Positions 8,007 through 14,724 of a stretch of 21,227 bases of DNA are shown piece after piece. A program made the translations under genes and the position numbers. The stretch is taken from positions 1 through 21,227 of the forward strand of contig URKE01000033.1 of assembly GCA_900548285.1 (NCBI GenBank), read 5' to 3'. Within the stretch, counting starts at the first letter, position 1. Every line of letters begins with the position of its first letter. This DNA comes from an uncultured Eubacteriales bacterium (GTDB lineage Bacteria > Bacillota > Clostridia > Christensenellales > Borkfalkiaceae). Below the pieces are notes generated by a model that was not told where the DNA came from, made no database searches, and saw only the letters and a program-made list of their open reading frames with translations.

Positions 8007-9454
8007 TACTTAATAAGACCTTTGTTTCTGAATTTTTCTTCGTATTTAGCCACAAGACCTTTCGTATCTTCCCAGTTTCCGCCGCTCTTGTTTTCGTAAT
8101 CCGTTCTGAGAAGAGAGGTGAGATCGTTTCTTTCGACCTGTCCGTTATAAATCTTCTGGAAAACGTTGCCCGTAATTTCGGGGCGAAGTCCGCCGGTGAG
8201 ATAATAAAGCGAAGTCGAACCCGAAACGGTCTGCTTGTATTTCATTACGTCCTGAACTTCCTTACCCCATTCCGTGAGTTGAAGCGAAGACGTATCGTAA
8301 TCGAACGCGAGCGGCGTCTGCACTGCGTTGTGCATTTTAACGAGATTTTCCTCTTTGAACATAAATTTAAGGAATTGTTTAGCTTTTTCAACGTTCTTGC
8401 TGCACTTCGGAATAAAGAAATATTCGGTGGGATAGTTGACGTTCACGCAAATCTCGTTTCCCTCGAGCGCGGGAACGGGCGCGAAACGATAATTGAACGT
8501 GTCTTCGGAAATGTTTTCCTTAACTTCGGATTCGAACCAGCCGCCGGCAAAGCACATAAGCGCGTCGCCGCGAAGGAACGAATTGTACCCCTCGGTGTGG
8601 TTCGTGGTGAGCATTCTCGGAACGGACGTGGAGGACGCGCCGTTTACGGGAGCGAAAAGATCGTACAACGCCTCGAGAGCCTTTCTGTTTTCGTCGTTGA
8701 CGAACAAATTCGCGTCGAGTTCTTCCTGACGGAAATATTCCTGATATTTGGCGTAATCGCCCTGCGCTCGGAGCGTTTTGTAAGTATCCATAGGATCTTC
8801 GTCCGTCGCGCCCCAGACTATTCCGTAAGTTTTGCTTCCGTTGTATTTGTAGTCCGCCGCGGAAACGTCCTTGACGAGTTTTACGAGTTTGCTCCACTCC
8901 GTGGGGAAAACTTTGCTGTCGACTATGCCTTTATCGTACAAGTCGTCGAGCATATCCTGATTGTACACAAAGCCCGTGGGGCAATAGGTGAACTGAATTA
9001 TAAATCTGTGGTCGCCGATTTTACCGAGATCGCGTATCGCGGGGGCGATTTTTCCGTTTATCGTCGAGCCGTCGTCGTATTCTTCGTTGCAAAGGTCGGT
9101 CAGATCCTCTATCGTGTCGGCGTTTACCCAATCTATCCAGTTATACGTAAGCCCGGACATATAGATATCGTCCGAAACGCCGTCCTCGATAATCATCGAA
9201 TTTTTAAGGTCTTCGTCTATGAGCGAGTCGTTGCTCACTTTGACGGTTATGCCCGTTTCGTTATAAAAATCGTCCGCGACCTCGTCTAAAAAGTCCGTAC
9301 CGATACCCGTATCGAGCAACATTACCGTTATCGTTCCGTTATCCCCGACGTTCGGGCGATTTGAACCGTTGCCGCTGTCCTGTTTCCCGCAGGACGCAAG
9401 CGCGAACATCGCCAAAACCGCAAGCACCGATGATATTATCCTTTTGCTTTTCAT
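8006..9454 (-). CDS. Sugar-binding lipoprotein of a CUT1 ABC transporter (SBP family 1)
   Basis: 482 aa from the ATG at 9454. The frame is open 28 codons further upstream, but that part overlaps the previous gene and lacks a signal peptide at its start. From 9454 the protein begins MKSKRIISS and has a classic lipobox LASC with Cys22, then a Gly/Ser/Asn tether. The body is that of an extracellular solute-binding protein family 1: TITVMLLDTG, FYNETGITVKVSNDS, FVYNQDMLDDLYDKG, WSKLVKLVKDV, GDALMCFAGGWFESE and AKQFLKFMF. It captures the sugar outside the membrane and delivers it to the two permeases encoded directly downstream. The ATG overlaps the upstream stop codon by one base (TAATG), and the ribosome binding site AGAGGAG lies within the Lys/Arg codons of the preceding gene's tail. 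The substrate is not evident; the amino-sugar context is suggestive only. Confidence 0.93.
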   Translation of the reverse strand: MKSKRIISSVLAVLAMFALASCGKQDSGNGSNRPNVGDNGTITVMLLDTGIGTDFLDEVADDFYNETGITVKVSNDSLIDEDLKNSMIIEDGVSDDIYMSGLTYNWIDWVNADTIEDLTDLCNEEYDDGSTINGKIAPAIRDLGKIGDHRFIIQFTYCPTGFVYNQDMLDDLYDKGIVDSKVFPTEWSKLVKLVKDVSAADYKYNGSKTYGIVWGATDEDPMDTYKTLRAQGDYAKYQEYFRQEELDANLFVNDENRKALEALYDLFAPVNGASSTSVPRMLTTNHTEGYNSFLRGDALMCFAGGWFESEVKENISEDTFNYRFAPVPALEGNEICVNVNYPTEYFFIPKCSKNVEKAKQFLKFMFKEENLVKMHNAVQTPLAFDYDTSSLQLTEWGKEVQDVMKYKQTVSGSTSLYYLTGGLRPEITGNVFQKIYNGQVERNDLTSLLRTDYENKSGGNWEDTKGLVAKYEEKFRNKGLIK

Positions 9455-12000
9455 TATATTTTTCTCCTCTTTTTCGCTATTATTGCCGCCGCCGCTACGA
9501 CGAACGGAAGCGCGCCCGCGGCGATTCCGCCTTTGCAACCTCTCTTGCCGCCCGATTCGCCGGACTGCCCGCCGTCCGCGCCCTTGTTGAGCGTGATTTC
9601 TTCGCCGTAGAACGTACCGAATTCGTTTTCGATTTTAACCCTTACGATTATCTCGCCGTCGGTGTTGCTGTAAAGCCCTTCGCCGTCGATACGCGCGTCG
9701 CCTTTGACGATTTCGTAAGAAACGTTATCGTAAGCGGTTTTCATGTTGCACTCATACGAAAGCGTTGTCTTTTTGCCGTTCGAAACAATGGTTTTGTTCG
9801 CCTTCGTTCTGAGATCGTAAGCCTTTCTTTCGCTTTCCGCTTTCGCCGAAGTTATCGTGACTTTGCTGCCGCCCGCGCCCTCTATGAGCGCGCAGAAATA
9901 ATTGCCGAGTCCGACCATCTTTTCGATATTGTCTTCCGCGATAAGTTCGCCGCCGACTTTGAGATATACTATCGTTCCCGAAGGCACTCTTTCGTCCGCG
10001 ACGAAATAATCTATGCACCCGACTTCTACGTCGTATTCTCTGGCCGGAACGAACGGAGAAGCCTTGGTCATCGAACCGATGATAACCACGTCGTCCGCGA
10101 TAATCAACTTATAGCCCGACTTTGCGAGAGCGTTCTTACCTCTGAACGCAAACGTCAAACCGAAGTCCGCGCCCGTGAATTTAATTCTCATCTTAACCGA
10201 ATAACCGCCGTTTTTGTTGGTTATATCGGTTGCGTTTATCATGCTCTGCGAAGCCGATTCGGTATCCCCTTCGACCTTTGTATACGTCACGCCAGAGCCT
10301 ATCGGAACGATATCCGAAACGTCGTATTCGTCCGTGTTTTCCGCTCTTCTTATCTTGGGCGAATAAAGGCTCATCGCGCCTATTTTTTTCGTAACGCCGT
10401 CGATTTCTCTTTCGGTATCCACGCTCTTTATGACGGAATCTTTAACGTCCACGGTCGCCCAGTCGGAATAATCGAGAAGAAGAGACGTGGGAGCGGGGCT
10501 TATATAAATCGATACGTCGCCGCTGTCCGATACGTTGTAATCGCCCGTCATGTAACATTCGCCGTAAGCCACGCTGTCGCCCTGGGTAACTTTGACGAAA
10601 AACACGAATCCGTCGTTGCCCTGAACGTCCTTTTTGTTTACCGCGCCGAATTCCACGAAGAAATCGCCTTTGACAAGTCTGAACTCGGTATTGTGGTAAA
10701 TAACGAACTGCGGAGCGCCCTGAAGTCCGTTGTTGAAGAAATCGAACCACAGACATTCGCTCAGATCCTCGCTTTCGGCTTTGCTTTCGTTGTAACGAAG
10801 CCTTACCATCGGCGCGCCCTCGGTGAGCCAGAAGTTTCCGTTGTCGAGCGCGCTTCTCAGTTCCATGACGAGATAAACGTCGCCGCCGTCGTAAGTCGAA
10901 CGGAATTTTATCTGCGGCTCGGCTTTCGCGCCGATCATTTTAAGCGATTTGCAGTATCCCGCGGAATCGCCGCTTCTTAAAAGAACGTTTCCGTCCGCAT
11001 CCTTTTCCGCGTTGGCTTTCAGTTTAACCACGGACGATCCGGCGATGTAATCTTCTATTTTCTGAGTTTCAAAGTCAATCGTCTTGTTTTCCCAACCCTT
11101 GTTCGCTTTGAAAACGCCTGCGGGGAGTTTGGGGATATCGCGTTCGTCCTCTGCGATATATTCGTTTCCGATCCAGAATGTGAAATCTTCTTTTACGGAA
11201 TATCCTCCGCCGAGTTCCGAACCTTGTTTTATCGTAACGCTGTGTTTCCCTATCTCGCTCGAAACGGTCGCTCCGGCGACTATATCTTCGTAATCGATTA
11301 TCGCGAGAATCGCCGTTCCGTCGTAACCGTCGTTTTCGGGTTTTCCGGTCATTCCGCCGAGATAGTTGATATTTATTTCCTTTTCGTTTTCCGTTCCCTC
11401 GTCTAAAATACAGACGTTGCCGTTCCACATGGTGTCGGTAAGTCCGTCGAGGTCGGTCTGAATACGGATAAGATATCTGTGCTGATCCGCCGTTTCCTGA
11501 ATACAGGACGTAACGTCGCCGAGCATATCTCTTTGAAGCGAGAAGGAAATATCCGTAAGCGCAACTTTCTTTTTTATCGTGCCGCGATTTAAAATCGCCG
11601 TGATTTCTTCGGCAACGACGTAATTGCAGATTTTCGTTCCCTGCCTTATCGTAATCTCCGTTCTTCCGTCTCTCGGCGCAACTGCGTAAGGAACCAGAAG
11701 CGCGACCGCTTTTCCGTTTTTATCATTATAAAGTTTTAAGGTTTTATCCACACCGTTTACCGAAACGACTATCGGATCGGGCGCCTTATCGCTCTCGAAC
11801 GGCACGTCTCCGTTAAGCCATACGAGATAGCGGTTTTGATCATCCTGCACTCCGCCGCTCACATCCGTGACGGTCATCGACGTATATTCGCCGTCCGCAA
11901 ACGCACGATCCGGAACAACGGAAAGCCCGAGAATCAGACAAACCGCGGTTATGATCGTCAAAACGCCAACCGTAATCTTTTTCAATATGTTTGTTGTCAT
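9454..12000 (-). CDS. Large tail-anchored surface protein with tandem beta-domains and LamG-like modules; first gene of the glycan operon
   Basis: 848 aa from the ATG at 12000, which sits five bases after AAGGAGG; the frame extends 19 codons upstream into the leader without a ribosome binding site. The signal peptide ends near residue 36 (AFADG). Two copies of the ~100-150-residue beta-domain shared with the 644-aa protein lie at about 41-138 and 146-292 (NRYLVWLN / HRYLIRIQ, ITIRQGT / VTIKQGS). A large jelly-roll-like region (about 325-520), a second LamG/CBM-like region (about 560-700) and an Ig-like domain (about 705-805) follow. The end has a Gly-rich linker, RGCKGG with Cys822, a hydrophobic segment and KKRRKI. 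No catalytic motif is evident. A glycan-binding or scaffold role next to the transporter is the best inference, since it precedes the SBP in the operon and is co-translated with it. Confidence 0.85.
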   Translation of the reverse strand: MTTNILKKITVGVLTIITAVCLILGLSVVPDRAFADGEYTSMTVTDVSGGVQDDQNRYLVWLNGDVPFESDKAPDPIVVSVNGVDKTLKLYNDKNGKAVALLVPYAVAPRDGRTEITIRQGTKICNYVVAEEITAILNRGTIKKKVALTDISFSLQRDMLGDVTSCIQETADQHRYLIRIQTDLDGLTDTMWNGNVCILDEGTENEKEININYLGGMTGKPENDGYDGTAILAIIDYEDIVAGATVSSEIGKHSVTIKQGSELGGGYSVKEDFTFWIGNEYIAEDERDIPKLPAGVFKANKGWENKTIDFETQKIEDYIAGSSVVKLKANAEKDADGNVLLRSGDSAGYCKSLKMIGAKAEPQIKFRSTYDGGDVYLVMELRSALDNGNFWLTEGAPMVRLRYNESKAESEDLSECLWFDFFNNGLQGAPQFVIYHNTEFRLVKGDFFVEFGAVNKKDVQGNDGFVFFVKVTQGDSVAYGECYMTGDYNVSDSGDVSIYISPAPTSLLLDYSDWATVDVKDSVIKSVDTEREIDGVTKKIGAMSLYSPKIRRAENTDEYDVSDIVPIGSGVTYTKVEGDTESASQSMINATDITNKNGGYSVKMRIKFTGADFGLTFAFRGKNALAKSGYKLIIADDVVIIGSMTKASPFVPAREYDVEVGCIDYFVADERVPSGTIVYLKVGGELIAEDNIEKMVGLGNYFCALIEGAGGSKVTITSAKAESERKAYDLRTKANKTIVSNGKKTTLSYECNMKTAYDNVSYEIVKGDARIDGEGLYSNTDGEIIVRVKIENEFGTFYGEEITLNKGADGGQSGESGGKRGCKGGIAAGALPFVVAAAAIIAKKRRKI

Positions 12001-12018
12001 ATTTGCCTCCTTATTAGT

Positions 12019-12054
12019 ATGCCGGACAAGAGCGATATGAATCTCGTCGGACAT
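12019..12054 (-). promoter_or_regulatory. Leader hairpin just upstream of the first operon gene
   Basis: On the minus-strand RNA, ATGTCCGACGAGA (12054 to 12042) pairs with TCTTGTCCGGCAT (12031 to 12019) around a 10-base loop. This gives 13 positions with one C-C mismatch and two G-U wobbles. The hairpin ends six bases before the AAGGAGG of the 848-aa gene. The wobbles favour an RNA element over a protein operator. It could limit translation, protect the mRNA, or bind a protein. Confidence 0.5.
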
Positions 12055-12115
12055 CAAAAAATCTTTTCGTTAGCGATTCCGTCGGTTATCGCCATATACC
12101 CACTTTACGATTTAT

Positions 12116-12145
12116 ATTATATCATAACAAAACGCTATGTGTTAG
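12116..12145 (-). promoter_or_regulatory. Promoter of the glycan operon (sigma-A, extended -10)
   Basis: Minus strand: CTAACA (12145 to 12140), 18 bp, then TGA followed by TATAAT (12121 to 12116). The -10 is perfect and carries the TGn extension, while the -35 matches four of six. This fits an activator-dependent promoter controlled by the divergent AraC gene. Predicted transcription start is near 12109, giving a leader of about 109 bases. TTAGCGA occurs at 12070-12076 and 12153-12159 on either side of the promoter, with a related TTAGCCT at 12142-12148; these are candidate regulator sites. Confidence 0.65.
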
Positions 12146-12186
12146 CCTTATTTTAGCGAATTTTTTGCACAATCTTATCATTACGC

Positions 12187-12215
12187 TTGACTTTTACCCT
12201 TCGGTTTTGTAAAAT
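12187..12215 (+). promoter_or_regulatory. Promoter of the AraC regulator gene
   Basis: TTGACT (12187-12192), 17-bp spacer, TAAAAT (12210-12215). The -35 matches five of six bases and the -10 also five of six. Only six bases separate the -10 from the ATG at 12222, so transcription should start at or within a base or two of the start codon. Confidence 0.7.
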
Positions 12216-12221
12216 ACATGC

Positions 12222-13163
12222 ATGAAAAAATATATGTATGAATTTCTCGGCGGCAGGCAGAACCATTACGTCGAGCCTATAATTTTCAAAAACGAATTCA
12301 CGATAGATAACCTTATAGTCGTGTATTATAACCGATTTTCGCCGCGATTCAGATTCGCGGGCGAACGCCATAACTTCTATGAATTTTATTACGTTGCCGA
12401 AAACGAGATGCTCGTCACGATAGACAACGAAAAATATCTTCTGAAAGAAGGCGAGTTCATTCTCGTCCCGCCGATGAGTTGGCACGCGATGGAACCGCAC
12501 GAAACCTACGCCACGGGCATCGTCGTTTCTTTCGACGCGACCGGCTACCCCGATGAGATCTTTAGCGGAAAACTTTCGGCTCTCGGCAGGCAGGTTCTCT
12601 CGAATCTGGTAAATATTTACGCAAAAAACTGTAACGAATCGGAATTCCGGCTTAAAATGCTTTCCGATAACCCCGACAAAGAAAAGGATTTCGGCTACAA
12701 ACAAGCCCTGAGAATCAACACGGAATGGCTGATGATGGACATTCTGCAAAAACGCATACAAGCCGAAAAACAAAAATCACGTTCCGAAAAGCAATACAAC
12801 CCGCTCGCCGAAAGCACGCTCGAATATCTGGAACAGCATTTCAGAGAAAATCCCTCTTTAAACAGAATCGCCGCCGACCTGAATTACAGCGTTCCGCATA
12901 TCTGCAGAGTTTTCAAACAAAATTACAACGAATCGATTGTGAATTATCTGACAAAACTTAAAATAGACGAAGCGCTGAAACTCATAGAACTCAACAATCA
13001 TTCTTTCAGAGAAATATCCGACTCGCTCGGCTTCGACAACGTGGCGTACTTCACGCGTATTTTCAAGCAACAAACGGGCATGACGCCGTCCGCTTACCGT
13101 AAATTCGCCGTCTGGGCGCATCTTTTAAACTCGCAATATCTCCCGAAGAACTTAAAATTATAG
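12222..13163 (+). CDS. AraC-family transcriptional regulator with cupin sensor domain
   Basis: 313 aa. An N-terminal cupin-type sensing domain lies at about 25-110 (HNFYEFYYV, YLLKEGEFILVPPMSWHAM). A linker of about 85 residues follows, then a C-terminal AraC double helix-turn-helix at about 196-295. Its first helix-turn-helix spans RIAADLNYSVPHICRVFKQ and its second contains REISDSLGFDNVAYFTRIFK, ending in the family signature GMTPSAYRK. It is divergent from the glycan operon, with about 220 bp between start codons, and most likely activates that operon on binding a breakdown product of the substrate. The start codon has no Shine-Dalgarno sequence and lies at the predicted transcription start, so the mRNA may be leaderless. 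An ATG four codons later (12234) is an alternative, also without a ribosome binding site. Confidence 0.93.
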   Translation: MKKYMYEFLGGRQNHYVEPIIFKNEFTIDNLIVVYYNRFSPRFRFAGERHNFYEFYYVAENEMLVTIDNEKYLLKEGEFILVPPMSWHAMEPHETYATGIVVSFDATGYPDEIFSGKLSALGRQVLSNLVNIYAKNCNESEFRLKMLSDNPDKEKDFGYKQALRINTEWLMMDILQKRIQAEKQKSRSEKQYNPLAESTLEYLEQHFRENPSLNRIAADLNYSVPHICRVFKQNYNESIVNYLTKLKIDEALKLIELNNHSFREISDSLGFDNVAYFTRIFKQQTGMTPSAYRKFAVWAHLLNSQYLPKNLKL

Positions 13164-13200
13164 TGTGTTTTATTCAATCGAAAAAGACTTTGCGGCATAA

Positions 13201-13229
13201 AAAAAGACGAGCCTCTCGCTCGTCTTTTT
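13201..13229. terminator. Bidirectional intrinsic terminator between the AraC gene and tRNA-Leu
   Basis: A perfect 12-bp stem (AAAAAGACGAGC at 13201-13212, GCTCGTCTTTTT at 13218-13229) with a 5-base loop. T-runs follow on both strands. It lies between two convergent genes and should stop both transcripts. Confidence 0.9.
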
Positions 13230-13230
13230 C

Positions 13231-13317
13231 TGGTGCTGCTGGCCGGATTTGAACCGGCACGGTATCACTACCGAGGGATTTTAAGTCCCTTGCGTCTGCC
13301 TGTTTCGCCACAGCAGC
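13231..13317 (-). tRNA. tRNA-Leu (anticodon UAA)
   Basis: 87 nt including an encoded CCA (13231-13233). The acceptor stem GCTGCTG / CAGCAGC, the T-arm GGTTCAAATCC, a long variable arm (class II) and the anticodon stem AGGGA / TCCCT with loop CTTAAAA give anticodon TAA. This decodes Leu UUA. It is transcribed from its own consensus promoter and ends at the bidirectional terminator. Confidence 0.96.
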
Positions 13318-13329
13318 ATAGCGTTATTT

Positions 13330-13358
13330 ATTATATCATCATTCGCCCTCGTTGTCAA
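13330..13358 (-). promoter_or_regulatory. Promoter of tRNA-Leu
   Basis: Minus strand: TTGACA (13358 to 13353), 17-bp spacer ending TGA, TATAAT (13335 to 13330). Both hexamers are perfect and the -10 is extended, as expected for a stable RNA gene. Predicted start is near 13323, a few bases before the tRNA. The stretch 13359-13490 between this promoter and the hairpin after upp shows no gene and no clear signal. Confidence 0.88.
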
Positions 13359-13490
13359 CAAAAAATAATTCATTGAAAAACATTCTTTTCCGACGCGACC
13401 TCGGCAACCCGACAATGCCCGGAAAATATTGGCAATAAAGGTCAAAAGTTGCGTTTTATCAACTTATAGCCGCGCTTTTATAAAATCTCC

Positions 13491-13518
13491 GCGCCGCCGC
13501 TTTGATAAGCGGCGGCGC
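13491..13518 (-). terminator. GC-rich hairpin after upp copy 1, weak terminator candidate
   Basis: A perfect 12-bp stem (GCGCCGCCGCTT at 13491-13502, AAGCGGCGGCGC at 13507-13518) with a 4-base loop, ten bases after the upp stop codon. On the minus strand it is followed by GGAGATTTTATAAAA, which is a poor U-tract, so termination may be incomplete. Confidence 0.5.
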
Positions 13519-13527
13519 GCAAAAAAA

Positions 13528-14166
13528 TTATTTCGTTCCGAAAATACGGTCGCCCGCATCGCCGAGCCCCGGAAGAATATATCCGTTCTCGTTAAGACAT
13601 CTGTCCATCGTGGAAACGTAAATTTCAACGTCCGGATGTTCCTTATGAACTTTCTCCACACCCTCGGGAGCGCCGATGATTGCAAGGAACTTGATATGTT
13701 TGCAACCGCGTTTTTTCAAAAGCGCGATCGCGTCGCACGCGCTGCCGCCCGTTGCGAGCATCGGATCGACGAGCATAACGACTTTTTCGTCGATTCCGAC
13801 GGGAAGTTTGCAGTAATATTCCTGCGGCTCGAGCGTTTCCTCGTTACGATACATGCCGATATGTCCGACCTTTGCGGCGGGAAACAGCGACAAAATTCCG
13901 TCGACCATGCCGAGTCCTGCCCTTAAAATGGGAACTACGGCTATGGAATTTTCCTTTACGACGGTTTGTTCGACCGTTTCGAGCGGGGTTTCCACGACGA
14001 TTTTTTGCGTGGGAACTTCCTTGAACGCCTCGAACGCCATAAGCGTGGCGATTTCGCCGATAACCTCTCTGAACTGCTTTGTGGAAGTGTTTTTATCTCT
14101 GATTATCGCGACTTTGTGGCGAATGAGAGGATGATCGAGAATATGCACGTTTGGATAATTATTCAT
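13528..14166 (-). CDS. upp: Uracil phosphoribosyltransferase, copy 1 (canonical)
   Basis: 212 aa, the usual length. It converts uracil and PRPP to UMP in the cytoplasm (pyrimidine salvage). The PRPP-binding loop is MLVDPMLATGGS (131-142), and the conserved ILRAGLGMVDG is at 80-90. The C-terminal uracil-binding stretch is canonical, ENGYILPGLGDAGDRIFGTK. The ATG at 14166 has AAGGAG upstream. It is divergent from the DUF523 gene, with 66 bp between start codons. A second, diverged copy is encoded about 0.6 kb away on the same strand. Confidence 0.97.
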   Translation of the reverse strand: MNNYPNVHILDHPLIRHKVAIIRDKNTSTKQFREVIGEIATLMAFEAFKEVPTQKIVVETPLETVEQTVVKENSIAVVPILRAGLGMVDGILSLFPAAKVGHIGMYRNEETLEPQEYYCKLPVGIDEKVVMLVDPMLATGGSACDAIALLKKRGCKHIKFLAIIGAPEGVEKVHKEHPDVEIYVSTMDRCLNENGYILPGLGDAGDRIFGTK

Positions 14167-14184
14167 TGTTTTATCTCCTTTTGT

Positions 14185-14213
14185 TTGATTTTGTCCGCAT
14201 TTTTTGTTAAAAT
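14185..14213 (+). promoter_or_regulatory. Promoter of the DUF523 gene
   Basis: TTGATT (14185-14190), 17-bp spacer, TAAAAT (14208-14213). The predicted start is near 14220, so the leader is only about 13 bases and consists of little more than the ribosome binding site. Confidence 0.65.
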
Positions 14214-14232
14214 AAACGCGGAGGATATTCTT

Positions 14233-14652
14233 ATGAAAAAAATACTCGTGAGCGCGTGCCTGTTCGGCAATAACTGCCGTTATAAAGGCGACAATTGTTT
14301 AAACGAGAAGTTGCTTGCCCTCGGCAAGGATAACATTCTCATCCCCGTCTGCCCCGAACAACTCGGGGGGCTTTCCACGCCTCGCCGCCCTGCCGAACGC
14401 GTCGGCGATAAAATCATATCCGATAAAGGCATCGACGTTACCGGGGAATACACCCGCGGCGCGGAACTTGCCGTTATGATAGCCAAAGCGAATAACGTGG
14501 ATTACTGCGTGCTTAAAGCCAACAGCCCGTCCTGCGGAAGGGGCGTTATTTACGACGGAACTTTCACCGGCGGAAAATGCGAAGGGAACGGCGTTACCGC
14601 CGAAAAACTCCTCGACGAAGGGTTTATCGTACTCACCGAGAACGATTTATAA
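14233..14652 (+). CDS. DUF523 family protein
   Basis: 139 aa from the ATG at 14233, which has GGAGG eight bases upstream. The frame is open further upstream, but that part is antisense to upp and lacks this signal. Family features are the cysteine-rich start ACLFGNNCRYKG (Cys9, Cys15, Cys22), VCPEQLGGL, TPRRPAE, and KANSPSCGRGVIYDG. DUF523 is a widespread small protein, fused in some bacteria to DUF1722. Its function is not established; the conserved cysteines suggest metal or cluster binding. It stands alone between the two upp genes on the opposite strand, with its own promoter and a shared terminator. Confidence 0.93.
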   Translation: MKKILVSACLFGNNCRYKGDNCLNEKLLALGKDNILIPVCPEQLGGLSTPRRPAERVGDKIISDKGIDVTGEYTRGAELAVMIAKANNVDYCVLKANSPSCGRGVIYDGTFTGGKCEGNGVTAEKLLDEGFIVLTENDL

Positions 14653-14678
14653 ATCGCGCTTATATTAAAAATACGACG

Positions 14679-14712
14679 AACGTTTCGCGACCGGAAATGA
14701 CTGCGAAACGTT
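14679..14712. terminator. Bidirectional terminator between DUF523 gene and upp copy 2
   Basis: A 10-bp perfect stem AACGTTTCGC (14679-14688) / GCGAAACGTT (14703-14712) with a 14-base loop, followed on the plus strand by TTATTTT. It lies between two convergent genes. The long loop and broken T-run make it moderate in strength. Confidence 0.7.
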
Positions 14713-14724
14713 TTATTTTGCTTA

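Noticed and set aside
9455..9538. Extension of the sugar-binding protein upstream of 9454
   Set aside because: It would bury the lipoprotein signal peptide behind 28 basic residues and overlap the preceding gene; the TAATG overlap with a good ribosome binding site supports 9454.
9361..10980. Long plus-strand open frame of 539 codons opposite the 848-aa gene
   Set aside because: It is antisense to a well-supported gene with signal peptide, ribosome binding site and anchor. Its translation is Arg/Phe/Val-rich without domains. It exists because the real genes avoid TTA, CTA and TCA codons.
12001..12057. N-terminal extension of the 848-aa protein by 19 residues
   Set aside because: The frame is open upstream, but the signal peptide begins at the ATG at 12000, which has an ideal AAGGAGG site, and the upstream part holds the leader hairpin.
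13966..14232. Extension of the DUF523 gene upstream of 14233
   Set aside because: The upstream part is antisense to upp, lies before the promoter, and the family's conserved start (MKKILVSACL) sits at 14233 with GGAGG.
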